Shown piece after piece: positions 1-9,057 of a DNA stretch of 64,000 nucleotides. Every line of letters starts with the position of its first letter. Within the stretch, counting starts at the first letter, position 1. The notes under the pieces were generated by a model. The model did not search any database. It saw nothing but the letters and a program-made list of their open reading frames with translations, and was not told where the DNA came from. The stretch comes from DASRJG01 sp032124015 (GTDB lineage: Bacteria > Acidobacteriota > Polarisedimenticolia > Polarisedimenticolales > DASRJG01). The position numbers and the translations under genes are program-made. The DNA lies in contig JAQBEH010000121.1 in the NCBI GenBank assembly GCA_032124015.1, forward strand, positions 24,605 through 88,604, in the 5' to 3' direction.

Positions 1-3000
1 AGAGGCCGAGAGCTGCTTTCAGGAGCGCAAGCCCGTTTCCGGCCGCGAGCTCGACGCCTGCGTCTCTCATCTCTCCCCCGCCCCAGCCGACGATCGCATG
101 AAAGGTTCCGCCCGTGGCGGGGATGCCGAGGATGTCCGGGCTCGCGGGGTCGAGGCTTTGCATGCAGCCCCGGTCCACAGCCAGCCCCAGGGATCGCATG
201 GTGTAGGTGAACAGCGGGCCCAAGGGGCTAGTCGATTGGATGACGCCTACGAACGGCGCAAAGTACGAGCCGAAAAACGGCGCGTCGACCGACACGAGCG
301 CGTAGACATCGCCGGCGAAGAAATTGTCGGCTCGTGCGTACGGCGCGCCGGTGCCGCCCATATAGATCTTGAAAAGCACCGCTCCCATGCTGTGGGCGAA
401 CACGAAGAACCTGGTTCCGGCGATACCCTGGTCGTTGAGTTCTTTCCGGAGCTCGGCAACGACCCGTGGTGGCATGCCGACGTTCTGTGAGAAGGCGACG
501 TCGTTGGTGGCGCCGTAGTCGGCACGATGGATGATCCACCGCGCGTCGCTCAACAGCGGCCACTCAAAGCTCGTCGTGCTGCCCCACATGCCGTGCACGT
601 AGAGCACCGGCACGCGGTAGAGATCGAGCGATCGCGGCGGCATCGCGTGTTCCGCGTTGGACGTGTCGATGAAGGTCGAGCGCACTCGGATCGGTCGCGT
701 CGCGAGAGGGTTGTCGGCGGCGGTGCGAATGAAGTTCTGAGGCGCCGTGTACACCGCATGGGCGACGTACCGCCCGTCGGCCAAGACGGCCACCGGCACG
801 GTCAGCGCCGTTTGCGGCGCGCCCCCTCCGAGAGCGGTCATGCTCCCGACGCTCGTCCCCGGCGGAGGCGTATTGCCCGGAGCATCGTCGTCGTCCAAGA
901 CAAAGCTCACGCCACCCGGCCCTCCCACCTCGGCCTCGAGAACGAGTTGGGTGACGCCGTCAGCGATCACTCCCGTCCGCTCGGCGCCCCGCACCGCGAC
1001 GAAGCTCGGAGAGTTGGGGACCTCGCCGTTTGGCGTGATGATGCTGGGCACCGGGTCCTTGATGCGGACGCCGGCGCTCGAGCCGGTGTAGGTGTAGCCG
1101 AACAGCAGCGTGTCACTTTCGCCATCGGTATTGACGACCGTCACGTCGACGGCTCCAGGCGGCTGCCACATCGGTGGAAGCACCGTGAGCTCGTGCTCGG
1201 AAACGAACGTCACGGCCGTCGCGGGAACGGCGCCGAAGAACACCTGGGGAACCGCCACAACGTCGCGGTCGAACCTGAGCCCGGTGATCGTGGTCGGATC
1301 CGAGCTCGAATTCGGGCCGCTGTTCGGTATGACGTTGATGACCTTCATGCGACCCGCGTCCTCCGCGAGCACCACCTTGGAATTGGCGATGATTCCGGTG
1401 TAGGCGCGCTCGAGCCCCGACGGCCACGCCACCCTGATGCAGTCGACTCTCTTCTGGCCGAACGGCAGGGAGCTCCCGAGCCCGAAGTGCAGGACGGTCG
1501 ACGACTGACTCCGGTTTCCGGCGAGGACCTCCTTGCTCGTGCCGAGGACGCCGGCCGGCAAGGGATTTTGAAGGCACTGCGTCTCGGTCGGCACCGTTCC
1601 CGCCGGCAAGTTGAACCTTGGAATAACGGTGACACGGGCGCCGATTCCGAAACGATTGGACAACACCCGCGACAGCCGCGTGTTCGCCCCCTTCAGCGCG
1701 ACCTCGATCCAGTCGTTCGCGGGCGCCGTCGAGCCGTCCGCGATGACGTTTCGCCGGTTCTCCCACAGGAAGTCGGACCCGCGTTGGAGGAAGTCGGGAT
1801 CGTCGCCGGTGACGAAGACGTCGACCGCTCCGTCGTTCCACTGATCCAACACGCCTCCCGCCGCCGCGTCGCGATCGCAGTAGAACTCGTCGACGCTCGC
1901 ACTGCAGTAGCCCGTTCCGTCCTGGGTGGTCGGGTACATTCCCGCTGCGTCGGTGATATCCACGAAGGCGGGCGGGTTCCCGCCGGTGTTCCTGAGGAGC
2001 ACGTCCTTGCGATCGTCGAGCCAACCCTTTTCCGATGCCCCCACGTAGACGTCGGTGAGTCCGTCGTTGTCCTCGTCGAACGCCAGCACGACGTCCATAT
2101 TCCGGGCGACGGCGTACAGACCGGACTCCAAGGCCCGGTCGGTGAACGCTGCGCTCCCGTTGTTGAGCCAGAGCCGCGGTCGCACGGGACCGGGGCTGGT
2201 GTTGTACGTGCCGCAAAAGATGTCGGTCGTCCCATCGTTGTTGAAATCGGCGACCGCGACCCCGGTGCACCAGGGCGTGCCGTCGGCGATATGCGACTGG
2301 GACGTGATGTCGGTGAAGTACCCGTGGCAGTTGCCCTTGTAAAGGCGGTTGGCGAAGCCCGCGTTCGTGAAAAAGGCCAGGTCGTCGCATCCGTCGTTGT
2401 TGAAATCAGCCGCCGTGACGGACGTGATCACGGCGAAATAGCCGGAGAGGCCGGAAGAGCTCGTCACGTTGGTGAACGAACCGTCGGCGCCCTGCCGGAA
2501 GTACTGCAACGCTTCGTAGTACGGAGCGCTCCCCGCGTAGCTATCGTACGCGAGCACGACATCGAGGCGGCCGTCGTTGTTGAAGTCGGCCCACGCGGCG
2601 TCGCCCTTGTAGCGCGACGCCGCGCCGCTCAGGCCCGCCGGCGTGCCCAGCGTAAACGTCGCGTTGCCGCCGTCGGCCAGCTGGTTTACGTACAGTTCGT
2701 TGGCCGAACCGTTGGGCAGCGAATACGCGACGTTGGTGATGTAGGCGTCGAGATCGCCGTCGTCGTCGACGTCGATGAACGAGCAACTGTTCCCGAAAAC
2801 GGAGGAGTACAGGTGAAGGCCGGACGAGGCGGCCACATCGGTGAACGTTCCGTCGCGGTTGTTCCGAAACAGCTGGTACGGCAAGAAGCCGGAACGCGTC
2901 TTCAAGATATCGTCGCTCCCGTCGCCGTCGTAGTCGCCGACGCAAATGGCCTTCCCCTGGCCGAACCGCGTGCCGAACGCCTGCGGCGTCCGATCTACGA

Positions 3001-4690
3001 TCGGGCCGTACCCATTCGCAAGGTAGGTGAACGCCGCGGTCTTGGTGACGCTGCGGCCATTCGGATTCGTCACCTTGACGTCGGCGGCGCCCGGTGTCGC
3101 CGGGGGAAACAGCGCCTTCAGCGCGGTGCAGTGGTAGATTCCATCACAGCGCGTGGCGATGACTTCGGACGCGGTAACCCAGGTCGCGTCAGGCAACCGG
3201 ATGTCCACCTTCGAGCCCGGCAGGAAGCCGGTACCGTCGATCCAGACGAACCGGTTGCGGTGGCTCCAGCCGGAGTTGGGGTAGAGGGCGGCAACGGTCG
3301 GCGTCAGCGCCGATCCGCCGGCAACCGCCTGAACGAACACGGTGTAGAAGAACCCTGCCCCTCCGGCCGGTGTCCTTTGTGCGATTTCGAGGTCGAGCCG
3401 GCGCCCGGAGCCGGTCTCGCAATACGTGAGCCAATTGCCGGGGTCGAGCCCGTACTCGTCTTTCGATTCGTTCCGGCCGACGAGACTCGCCCCATCGTAG
3501 ACGGAGAGTCTCGTCCGAGACCAAAACGCGTCGCCGGTCGGGGTCGGCACGATGCTCGCACCATGGAAGCTCGAAGCCACGACGTAGCAGGTGTTCGCCG
3601 CGGTCTGAAACCAGTACCAGTCCTTGTCAATCGCCGTATGCGTCGTCGCCAACTTCGAGAACCCCGGCGTGAGGGGAGACGCCGTGGCCGCGGAGTCGTT
3701 CGGCTCGTAGGGATCGGGCTGCGACCCGGCTCGCCTCGCGGTGATGTCGATTCCGGACGTCGTCGATCCATCCAGCACTTGGATCTGGAGCCCGCCGCCG
3801 TAATATTCGGGCGTGAAGTCGAGGTTGCCGATCGGGTTCGCCCGGTACGGCACGGACGACAGGACGTACGGATCGGTGGTCAACGGCCGCGCGACGATGG
3901 CGTAGAACCCGGCCTTCATTTCAAAGATGGTGTAAGCGCCGGATGCGGTCGCCACCGCGCCATAGAACTCGCGCCCACCGGCGCCGATCGCGGAAACGTA
4001 CGCGTACGGTATCGGAGAGCCGTCCAGGAAACGCACGGTGCCACTGACCACTCCGTAGGGGGACGTTCCCTCGCCGTATTGACGCCGGCCAAACGCGAAC
4101 TCGTCGGCTAAGAGGTATCGGGAAACGGAGCCGGACCCCGCCGCCGGGCACATCGGGTCTCCGTACTGGAGAGAAGCATCGAGGCCGAGCCACGAGCCGA
4201 ACGCGGCGAGCGCCGCCGACTCGGCGTCGGCGACGCCCTCTTGCGTGAAAAGGCCGAAAAGGTCGTCCGGCCACTGAAACGCCATGGCGTTACAGGTGGT
4301 GTCCGCCTCGTTCATGATGCCCGTCACGGTGTCGTAGATGGTGACGGTGGTGCATGGAACGCCCGGTATGAAGTACGGGCTGTCGGAGCTTTCGACCCAA
4401 CCGAACTCGTTCGTGCCGTTGCCGATCGCGGGCTCGCGACGGTCGATGACGCTGCCGGCCGTCAGGACGATCCGCGCGTGGGCGATCGCGTTCCAGGAGG
4501 CTATCGCGTTCCGCACACCGTCATGGACCGCATGCCCGTCGACCGTCGTCGGCCCGGTGAACTGAATCGAGATCGTCCCTGAGGCCCAGCGACGATAGGC
4601 GCCGCTCGGGGTCGTCGCCGGAACGTACGCGAGGGCCGCGCTCGTCAACAGTGACAGAAACGTAGGGATCAGCGCGGTCTGGAATCGCAT
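1..4690 (-). CDS. Giant secreted mosaic protein: degenerate matrixin, PPC, TIG, FG-GAP, UnbV and alpha/beta hydrolase modules (3' end outside window)
   Basis: The frame stays open from an ATG at 4690 to the left edge, giving over 1560 residues with the C-terminus missing. Residues 1-21 are a clear signal peptide (MRFQTALIPTFLSLLTSAALA). Then come a matrixin-like fold (about 30-205), a carboxypeptidase-regulatory-like beta sandwich (about 220-290), a PPC-like domain opening with DPYEPNDSA (about 335-455), a TIG domain (about 465-560), seven FG-GAP/VCBS repeats such as DYDGDGSDD and DFNNDGCDD (about 580-960), an ASPIC/UnbV domain ending in VAWPSGLERAY, a second TIG, and an alpha/beta hydrolase with VPVLYVHGMWG and nucleophile elbow AHSMG near residue 1432. 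The matrixin zinc site is lost: AAFGSWLGLDA stands where HEXGHXXGLXH is expected. The roles of surface adhesion or esterase activity are inferred from the domains. Its start overlaps the preceding gene by 170 nt. Confidence 0.85.
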   Translation of the reverse strand, partial: MRFQTALIPTFLSLLTSAALAYVPATTPSGAYRRWASGTISIQFTGPTTVDGHAVHDGVRNAIASWNAIAHARIVLTAGSVIDRREPAIGNGTNEFGWVESSDSPYFIPGVPCTTVTIYDTVTGIMNEADTTCNAMAFQWPDDLFGLFTQEGVADAESAALAAFGSWLGLDASLQYGDPMCPAAGSGSVSRYLLADEFAFGRRQYGEGTSPYGVVSGTVRFLDGSPIPYAYVSAIGAGGREFYGAVATASGAYTIFEMKAGFYAIVARPLTTDPYVLSSVPYRANPIGNLDFTPEYYGGGLQIQVLDGSTTSGIDITARRAGSQPDPYEPNDSAATASPLTPGFSKLATTHTAIDKDWYWFQTAANTCYVVASSFHGASIVPTPTGDAFWSRTRLSVYDGASLVGRNESKDEYGLDPGNWLTYCETGSGRRLDLEIAQRTPAGGAGFFYTVFVQAVAGGSALTPTVAALYPNSGWSHRNRFVWIDGTGFLPGSKVDIRLPDATWVTASEVIATRCDGIYHCTALKALFPPATPGAADVKVTNPNGRSVTKTAAFTYLANGYGPIVDRTPQAFGTRFGQGKAICVGDYDGDGSDDILKTRSGFLPYQLFRNNRDGTFTDVAASSGLHLYSSVFGNSCSFIDVDDDGDLDAYITNVAYSLPNGSANELYVNQLADGGNATFTLGTPAGLSGAASRYKGDAAWADFNNDGRLDVVLAYDSYAGSAPYYEALQYFRQGADGSFTNVTSSSGLSGYFAVITSVTAADFNNDGCDDLAFFTNAGFANRLYKGNCHGYFTDITSQSHIADGTPWCTGVAVADFNNDGTTDIFCGTYNTSPGPVRPRLWLNNGSAAFTDRALESGLYAVARNMDVVLAFDEDNDGLTDVYVGASEKGWLDDRKDVLLRNTGGNPPAFVDITDAAGMYPTTQDGTGYCSASVDEFYCDRDAAAGGVLDQWNDGAVDVFVTGDDPDFLQRGSDFLWENRRNVIADGSTAPANDWIEVALKGANTRLSRVLSNRFGIGARVTVIPRFNLPAGTVPTETQCLQNPLPAGVLGTSKEVLAGNRSQSSTVLHFGLGSSLPFGQKRVDCIRVAWPSGLERAYTGIIANSKVVLAEDAGRMKVINVIPNSGPNSSSDPTTITGLRFDRDVVAVPQVFFGAVPATAVTFVSEHELTVLPPMWQPPGAVDVTVVNTDGESDTLLFGYTYTGSSAGVRIKDPVPSIITPNGEVPNSPSFVAVRGAERTGVIADGVTQLVLEAEVGGPGGVSFVLDDDDAPGNTPPPGTSVGSMTALGGGAPQTALTVPVAVLADGRYVAHAVYTAPQNFIRTAADNPLATRPIRVRSTFIDTSNAEHAMPPRSLDLYRVPVLYVHGMWGSTTSFEWPLLSDARWIIHRADYGATNDVAFSQNVGMPPRVVAELRKELNDQGIAGTRFFVFAHSMGAVLFKIYMGGTGAPYARADNFFAGDVYALVSVDAPFFGSYFAPFVGVIQSTSPLGPLFTYTMRSLGLAVDRGCMQSLDPASPDILGIPATGGTFHAIVGWGGGEMRDAGVELAAGNGLALLKAALGL

Positions 4691-5375
4691 GGCGAGTTCC
4701 GGAGGTTGGCTCAGGGACCTGGTGCACGACCGCGATCATCTCTTTCAGCCGATCGAGCGGAACCGATTCGGTGAATGCCGGCGGCGTCGTTGCCGGATTC
4801 GCGTTGGCGGTACGCGCCCGCGCCGCCTCGCGCCCCTCGGCGGAGAGGAAGCGAGGCGATTCGAAACGCAGCACGACCGACGCCGAACCCGCCGAGCGGT
4901 CGACGCGGATACGAGCACCTCTGTCGTTGAGCGGCAGATACCGGCCGTTCCGCCTGGTCATAAACAGCACGACCTCGTCACCGGCCGGAGGAAGTGGCGC
5001 GCCGGCCGCTCCCGCGACCTCCCAGGTGCGAAGCCTCTCCTTGCCATCGACGGTCTCGTAGACGGTGCCACCGGGGATGAGGACTTCGCTGTCTCCGGGC
5101 CGGCAGGAGTCGTCCCTGTCGAACAGGCACGAGACGATGCGAACGCGATAGGGCGTGAACACCAGACCGGTTTCCGGGTCTTTGATTCCGAGGGCGATCT
5201 CTCCACCGTCTTGAAGTCTCACCGAACCGGCGCTGGTGCCTTGCATTGTGCCGACGACGACACGATCGCTCATCCGCACCGCTTTTTCGAAGCTAAAAGA
5301 CCCGGATTGCGGCGCCGCGTCGGCAACACGCGGCGCAAGCAGGCACAGGAACGGCCACAGCGATCGTATCGTCAC
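4521..5375 (-). CDS. Secreted protein of unknown function
   Basis: The protein has 284 residues from a GTG at 5375 that lies 11 nt after the stop of the upstream gene, with AAAGGG as a possible ribosome site. Residues 1-20 form a signal peptide ending LLAPRVADA. The mature part is a beta-rich domain with two cysteines (SCLFDRDDSC), suggesting one disulphide, and the stretch PPAGDEVVLFMTRRNGRYLPL. I do not recognise a family. It is the third of four consecutive genes for exported proteins. From about residue 230 onward the frame overlaps the start of the mosaic protein gene and looks like read-through sequence rich in Arg and Asp, so the true end may be near 4690. Confidence 0.65.
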   Translation of the reverse strand: MTIRSLWPFLCLLAPRVADAAPQSGSFSFEKAVRMSDRVVVGTMQGTSAGSVRLQDGGEIALGIKDPETGLVFTPYRVRIVSCLFDRDDSCRPGDSEVLIPGGTVYETVDGKERLRTWEVAGAAGAPLPPAGDEVVLFMTRRNGRYLPLNDRGARIRVDRSAGSASVVLRFESPRFLSAEGREAARARTANANPATTPPAFTESVPLDRLKEMIAVVHQVPEPTSGTRHAIPDRADPYVSVTVDERGPRVRSGDDPERRLSSLGLRDDLDSVHRADDGRRACGP

Positions 5376-5386
5376 GGCTCGCCCTT

Positions 5387-6577
5387 TCAGTTGGGAGTTC
5401 GGACGACCGCTCCGGTCGCCGTCCCGTATTTCATGACCAAACCCTCGAGCGTCGCCCCTCCGAGCTTGAAGAGCGCCTCTTGGTATTGCGCGATCCACTG
5501 ATCGTCTTCGGGACTGAAGTGCGCGAGCAGCGTCTTCATCGGTTCTTGCGGGGCAATCTCAGTCTGGAACCATGCGTCGATCGGGCTGACGTTGGCATCA
5601 CCGTCCTGGCGTTCCGCCCAGAAGGCCAGAAGGGCGTTCCGAGCGAGCGCTCCAAGCATTTCGTCGTAGTCGCTGCCAAGCCAATAACGGGCGCGCTGTG
5701 CCGGCACCGTCGGGCAGAACTCGATCTTCGCGGTGACGGTCGTCCGTGTCGGGGACAGCAGCGCAATCATGTGGTTGACGACGGGGTTCGCCGACAGCTT
5801 CGCAATCGCTTTCTGGCGGAGGGGCGGCGTTTGAGCTCGGAGCCCAATGATCGTTTCGGCGGCCGGCTTGGCGCCATCGGCCGGTGGCCCGTATCGAAGC
5901 CGGTAGAGGTTCTGCGGAACGTAGTTGACGGTCTCGTTGCCGCCCCCCTGGAAGAGGACCCACCAGAGGTCGTGTTCGTTGGTTTTCGCGAGGAGATCGG
6001 ATGGCCCGAGCTTCCCGAGCGATGTGCCGGTCGGGCCGTCGAAGATCTCGTGCCAGAAACCGGTGCCCCCGTCCTTGCGGAAGAACCACTCGACGAGCAC
6101 CAGTTTCTGGCGCGTCTGCACGACCGTTGCAATCGATGCGTCGGTCATGACGCCCTGGGCCTCGTCCATGCTCGTGAACGGGGCGACGTTACGAGTCCAT
6201 ACGGCGGGATCCTCGCCGCGGAACAGACGGTTCGCGCTGTAGGCATACAGTTTCCCGAGGCGTGGATTGGCGTAATAGAAAGAGTCTGCCTCGCCGCAGG
6301 CAAGTGTCGAACGCCCCAGGCCCGCGACGTTTTCGACCACGATGGTTTTTGCTGCCCCGTCGCGAACAACCTCGAGGGTTGCATCCTTGCCAAAGGCAAG
6401 CGTCACCGTCGACTTGTCGGCCAGAGAGCACGACTTCGGGACCCCGCGATCGCCGTTGACCTGATCCCGCAGGTCGTAGCTGCGCGGATCGTCTACCGAT
6501 CGCATCTTTTCGAGAACTAGCGTGTCCGGCAGCGCAACGACCACGTTGGCTGCGACGAGCAGTGCGATGAGACTCAT
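5387..6577 (-). CDS. Secreted protein of unknown function
   Basis: The protein has 396 residues. The ATG at 6577 is chosen because GAGGAGGT lies 7 nt upstream and the first 15 residues (MSLIALLVAANVVVA) make a signal peptide; the longer upstream reading of the frame is poor protein. The mature part has two cysteines near the N-terminus (PKSCSLADKS and STLACGEAD) and a long soluble region with a DLWWVLFQGG stretch and no recognisable catalytic motif. It sits between the Cys-rich secreted gene (22-nt gap) and another secreted gene (11-nt gap), so the three are probably one transcript. Function unknown. Confidence 0.7.
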   Translation of the reverse strand: MSLIALLVAANVVVALPDTLVLEKMRSVDDPRSYDLRDQVNGDRGVPKSCSLADKSTVTLAFGKDATLEVVRDGAAKTIVVENVAGLGRSTLACGEADSFYYANPRLGKLYAYSANRLFRGEDPAVWTRNVAPFTSMDEAQGVMTDASIATVVQTRQKLVLVEWFFRKDGGTGFWHEIFDGPTGTSLGKLGPSDLLAKTNEHDLWWVLFQGGGNETVNYVPQNLYRLRYGPPADGAKPAAETIIGLRAQTPPLRQKAIAKLSANPVVNHMIALLSPTRTTVTAKIEFCPTVPAQRARYWLGSDYDEMLGALARNALLAFWAERQDGDANVSPIDAWFQTEIAPQEPMKTLLAHFSPEDDQWIAQYQEALFKLGGATLEGLVMKYGTATGAVVRTPN

Positions 6578-6599
6578 GGCGACCTCCTCGATGCCGGGG

Positions 6600-7568
6600 C
6601 TAGGGAGTGAAGCACTCCCAGCTGACGCAGCGGTAGCACACGCTGAAACCAGGAACGCAGTCGTAGATTTCGAGGTCGGCCTGTGAATTCGGGTGCGTTC
6701 CGCAAGCACTGCATCGATCCATGACGGGCGCGATGGCGAGATACTTTGCGGCGATCATCGGCGCCTCGTCCGGTCGGGCATTGAACTCGATGGTTCCGTC
6801 TTCGAACGACGGAGCCGGCATGGACCGTGGTTGCTCGAGGATGACGGAGGCGGATGGCGACGACCATGCAAACAGCGCGGCGTCGCCTCGGACCGCGGAG
6901 CGGGTTTCGACAGGGCCCGGCAGAATGATCGCGTCGGGGTTGTTGATTACCGTTTCGCCAATCGACGCCATATCCGCCGTAAGCTGCCCGCCTCGAAAGC
7001 GCACGCTTGCCTGACCGATCGTCATGGTCGTCGCCGGATCGCTGTGAGACACGAGAGTCATCGCGTCGCCCGGGCTGCTGGGGCATGGGAACGTGGGGCT
7101 GCAAATACAACCCTCACATCCGCACCCAACGCAGCCAGGGACGCAGGCAAGCAGCTCAACCGACTCGACCATGTTCGCCCACGAAGCGCAGGAGCAGCAG
7201 CTACGGGGATCGTATTCGAGGAGTTTCGACCGCTTGAACGGCACGTACGTCGTTCCGGCGAGCGGCCCAGGCTCGAACGTAAACGAGGACACACCCTCCA
7301 CGACGAACGATTGCCGGGTTCCGTCGGGGCGGCGCCACGAGATGACGGATCCCGCCGGTGTGGTTTGGACCGTGGGGCGGACCGACGTCGGCACAACGAT
7401 CCCTCGAACCAACTTACTGGTGCCGGTGTTCGTCACTGCCGCCGATACCTCACCGGGGACGACGTACCAGAAGTCCGGGGCCGGTGCGGCGACGCGTTTC
7501 GATGGTGCGGCAAGTAGAACTGTCGAGACCAGGAACAGGGCGGATGCGCTCGCGAGAACACGCTTCAT
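6600..7568 (-). CDS. Cysteine-rich secreted protein of unknown function
   Basis: The protein has 322 residues, with AGGAG 6-7 nt before the ATG and a signal peptide MKRVLASASALFLVSTVLLA. The middle carries a dense cysteine cluster around residues 122-160 (RSCCSCASW, then CVPGCVGCGCEGCICSP), and the C-terminus has a second one (CSACG, CVPGFSVCYRCVSWEC). The spacing is irregular and matches no zinc ribbon or ferredoxin I know, so extracytoplasmic disulphides or metal binding are equally possible. It is the first gene of the leftward secreted-protein cluster and is divergent from argG. Confidence 0.7.
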   Translation of the reverse strand: MKRVLASASALFLVSTVLLAAPSKRVAAPAPDFWYVVPGEVSAAVTNTGTSKLVRGIVVPTSVRPTVQTTPAGSVISWRRPDGTRQSFVVEGVSSFTFEPGPLAGTTYVPFKRSKLLEYDPRSCCSCASWANMVESVELLACVPGCVGCGCEGCICSPTFPCPSSPGDAMTLVSHSDPATTMTIGQASVRFRGGQLTADMASIGETVINNPDAIILPGPVETRSAVRGDAALFAWSSPSASVILEQPRSMPAPSFEDGTIEFNARPDEAPMIAAKYLAIAPVMDRCSACGTHPNSQADLEIYDCVPGFSVCYRCVSWECFTP

Positions 7569-7833
7569 GGCAGGACTCCTCTTCCAAGGGCCTTGGGACC
7601 ATTTGCGTACCCGACAAGACTAGGTGTCCTAGGGCACGATTGAACGCCCCAATGGCGTCAATTGGGTTGCTGATCGGAAACCGCAGGGATGAAACGTCGG
7701 GACCGTGTGCTCGCGCGACAGCGCGCAAGAGTGATGCGGAAGCGGATCTGTCAACCCACGATGAAGACTGGCAGCCCCGTGAGCATCTTCTACACGGTCA
7801 AGATCGATTTACGTGTTGCGATAGGCGGGCGCC
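7569..7833. other. Divergent intergenic region without a gene
   Basis: Together with the promoter and operator below, this is the 301-nt gap between the divergent Cys-rich gene and argG. I see no plausible short gene in it. It contains a small inverted repeat CCCAAT/ATTGGG near 7650-7670. The promoter of the leftward cluster must lie here but I cannot place it. Confidence 0.5.
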
Positions 7834-7861
7834 TTGCGTTGGCAGCATCCTTGTGCATAAT
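7834..7861 (+). promoter_or_regulatory. Predicted sigma70 promoter of the arginine operon
   Basis: TTGCGT (7834-7839) and CATAAT (7856-7861) are 16 nt apart. Transcription would begin about 7 nt later, at or next to the argG ATG (7870). No Shine-Dalgarno sequence precedes that ATG, so the message is predicted to be leaderless. The -10 box lies inside the operator palindrome, so a bound repressor would exclude polymerase. Confidence 0.5.
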
Positions 7862-7868
7862 TATGCAC
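7853..7868. promoter_or_regulatory. ARG box (ArgR operator)
   Basis: GTGCATAATTATGCAC is a perfect 16-bp palindrome. Its core TGCAT-AATT-ATGCA has the same layout as the ArgR/AhrC consensus (TGAAT-WWWW-ATTCA). It ends 1 nt before the argG ATG. A weaker second copy, TGCAC-N5-ATGCA, lies at 7871-7885 within the first argG codons. The last gene of the operon encodes ArgR, so arginine feedback is the natural reading. Confidence 0.75.
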
Positions 7869-7869
7869 T

Positions 7870-9057
7870 ATGCACAAAAAATGCATCGCACTGGCGTTCT
7901 CCGGAGGCCTCGACACCTCGTACTGCCTCATCAGGCTCCGCGAGGAGGGGTGGGAGGTTCACACCGTCCACGTGGACACGGGGGGAGCCGATCCGGAGGC
8001 TTTAGCCGCGATCGGCGCTCGGGCCGAGGCGCTAGGCGCCGCCGTTCATCACGAGGTCGACGCCCGCCACGAGGTGTACGACCGGTTCATCCGGCACCTG
8101 ATCCGCGGCAACGTGCTCCGCGGCGAGGTCTACCCGCTGTCGGTCGCCGCCGAGCGCACGCAGCAGGCGATTTCGGTGGCCGAGATCGCGCAAGAGATCG
8201 GGGCGGAGGCCGCCGCGCATGGCTCAACCGGCGCCGGCAACGACCAGGTCCGTTTCGACGTCGCTTTCCGCGTGCTGCTCCCCGGCCTGCCGATCGTCAC
8301 GCCGATCCGCGACCATGCGGTCACTCGTGAGGAAGCGGCCGCCTATCTTCGCGCGCACGGCGTTCCGGTTGCCGAGGCGCAAGAGCGCGTCTCGGTCAAC
8401 GAAGGGCTCTGGGGCGCCACCTACGGCGGCGGTTGGTCGCACGACCCGTGGGCCGGGCCGCCGGTCGAATTCCTCGATCCACCGGACTTTGCGGTGGAGC
8501 CTGCTGAGATCGTCATCGCGTGGGAGGAGGGGCTCCCCGTGGCGCTCGACGGCACGGCGCATGAGGGTCCCGCAATCGTCGCATCCATCGGCGAGATCGC
8601 CCGCTCGTACGGTATCGGCCGCGGGATCCACGTCGGCGAGACGGTGCTCGGCATCAAGGGGCGCATCGGCTTCGAGGCCGGAGCGGCGATTCTCCTGATC
8701 GCCGCCCATCGCGAGCTCGAAAAGCTCGTGCTGACGAAGTGGCAGGCGTTCTGGAAGGACCAGCTCGCGCGGTTTTACGGCGACCGGCTGCATGAGGGGC
8801 AGGCGTTCGACCCGGCCTTGAGGGACATCGAGGCGATGCTCACCTCCTCGCAACGCCACGTCATCGGCGAGACGCGCGTGCGCTTGGCCCCCGGCCGCTT
8901 CCAGGTCGTCGGCGCGCGCAGCCCGCACACGCTGCTCGATCCCGAGGTCGCGGTCTACGGCGAGGAGAACCGGTTGTGGTCCGGCGACGAGGCGCGCGCG
9001 TTCGCCCGCATCGCGGCGATCCCGTCGCTGCTCGCCTCGCGCGGGAAGACCGCGTGA
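7870..9057 (+). CDS. argG: Argininosuccinate synthase
   Basis: The protein has 395 residues and joins citrulline to aspartate with ATP. The N-terminus carries the family P-loop FSGGLDTSYCL (about residues 9-19), followed by the HVDTGG segment, AHGSTGAGNDQVRFD (ATP and citrulline site) and the RVSVNEGLWG motif. Length is normal for ArgG. The ATG at 7870 has no ribosome site and lies directly behind the operator and promoter. The stop overlaps the next start as TGATG. It is the first gene of an eight-gene arginine operon. Confidence 0.93.
   Translation: MHKKCIALAFSGGLDTSYCLIRLREEGWEVHTVHVDTGGADPEALAAIGARAEALGAAVHHEVDARHEVYDRFIRHLIRGNVLRGEVYPLSVAAERTQQAISVAEIAQEIGAEAAAHGSTGAGNDQVRFDVAFRVLLPGLPIVTPIRDHAVTREEAAAYLRAHGVPVAEAQERVSVNEGLWGATYGGGWSHDPWAGPPVEFLDPPDFAVEPAEIVIAWEEGLPVALDGTAHEGPAIVASIGEIARSYGIGRGIHVGETVLGIKGRIGFEAGAAILLIAAHRELEKLVLTKWQAFWKDQLARFYGDRLHEGQAFDPALRDIEAMLTSSQRHVIGETRVRLAPGRFQVVGARSPHTLLDPEVAVYGEENRLWSGDEARAFARIAAIPSLLASRGKTA

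Noticed and set aside
527..4111. A long plus-strand open frame of 1194 codons
   Set aside because: Its product is Arg/Val/Gly low-complexity without domains. The minus strand of the same DNA carries a continuous frame with signal peptide, FG-GAP, TIG, UnbV and hydrolase motifs, so the plus frame is a high-GC shadow.
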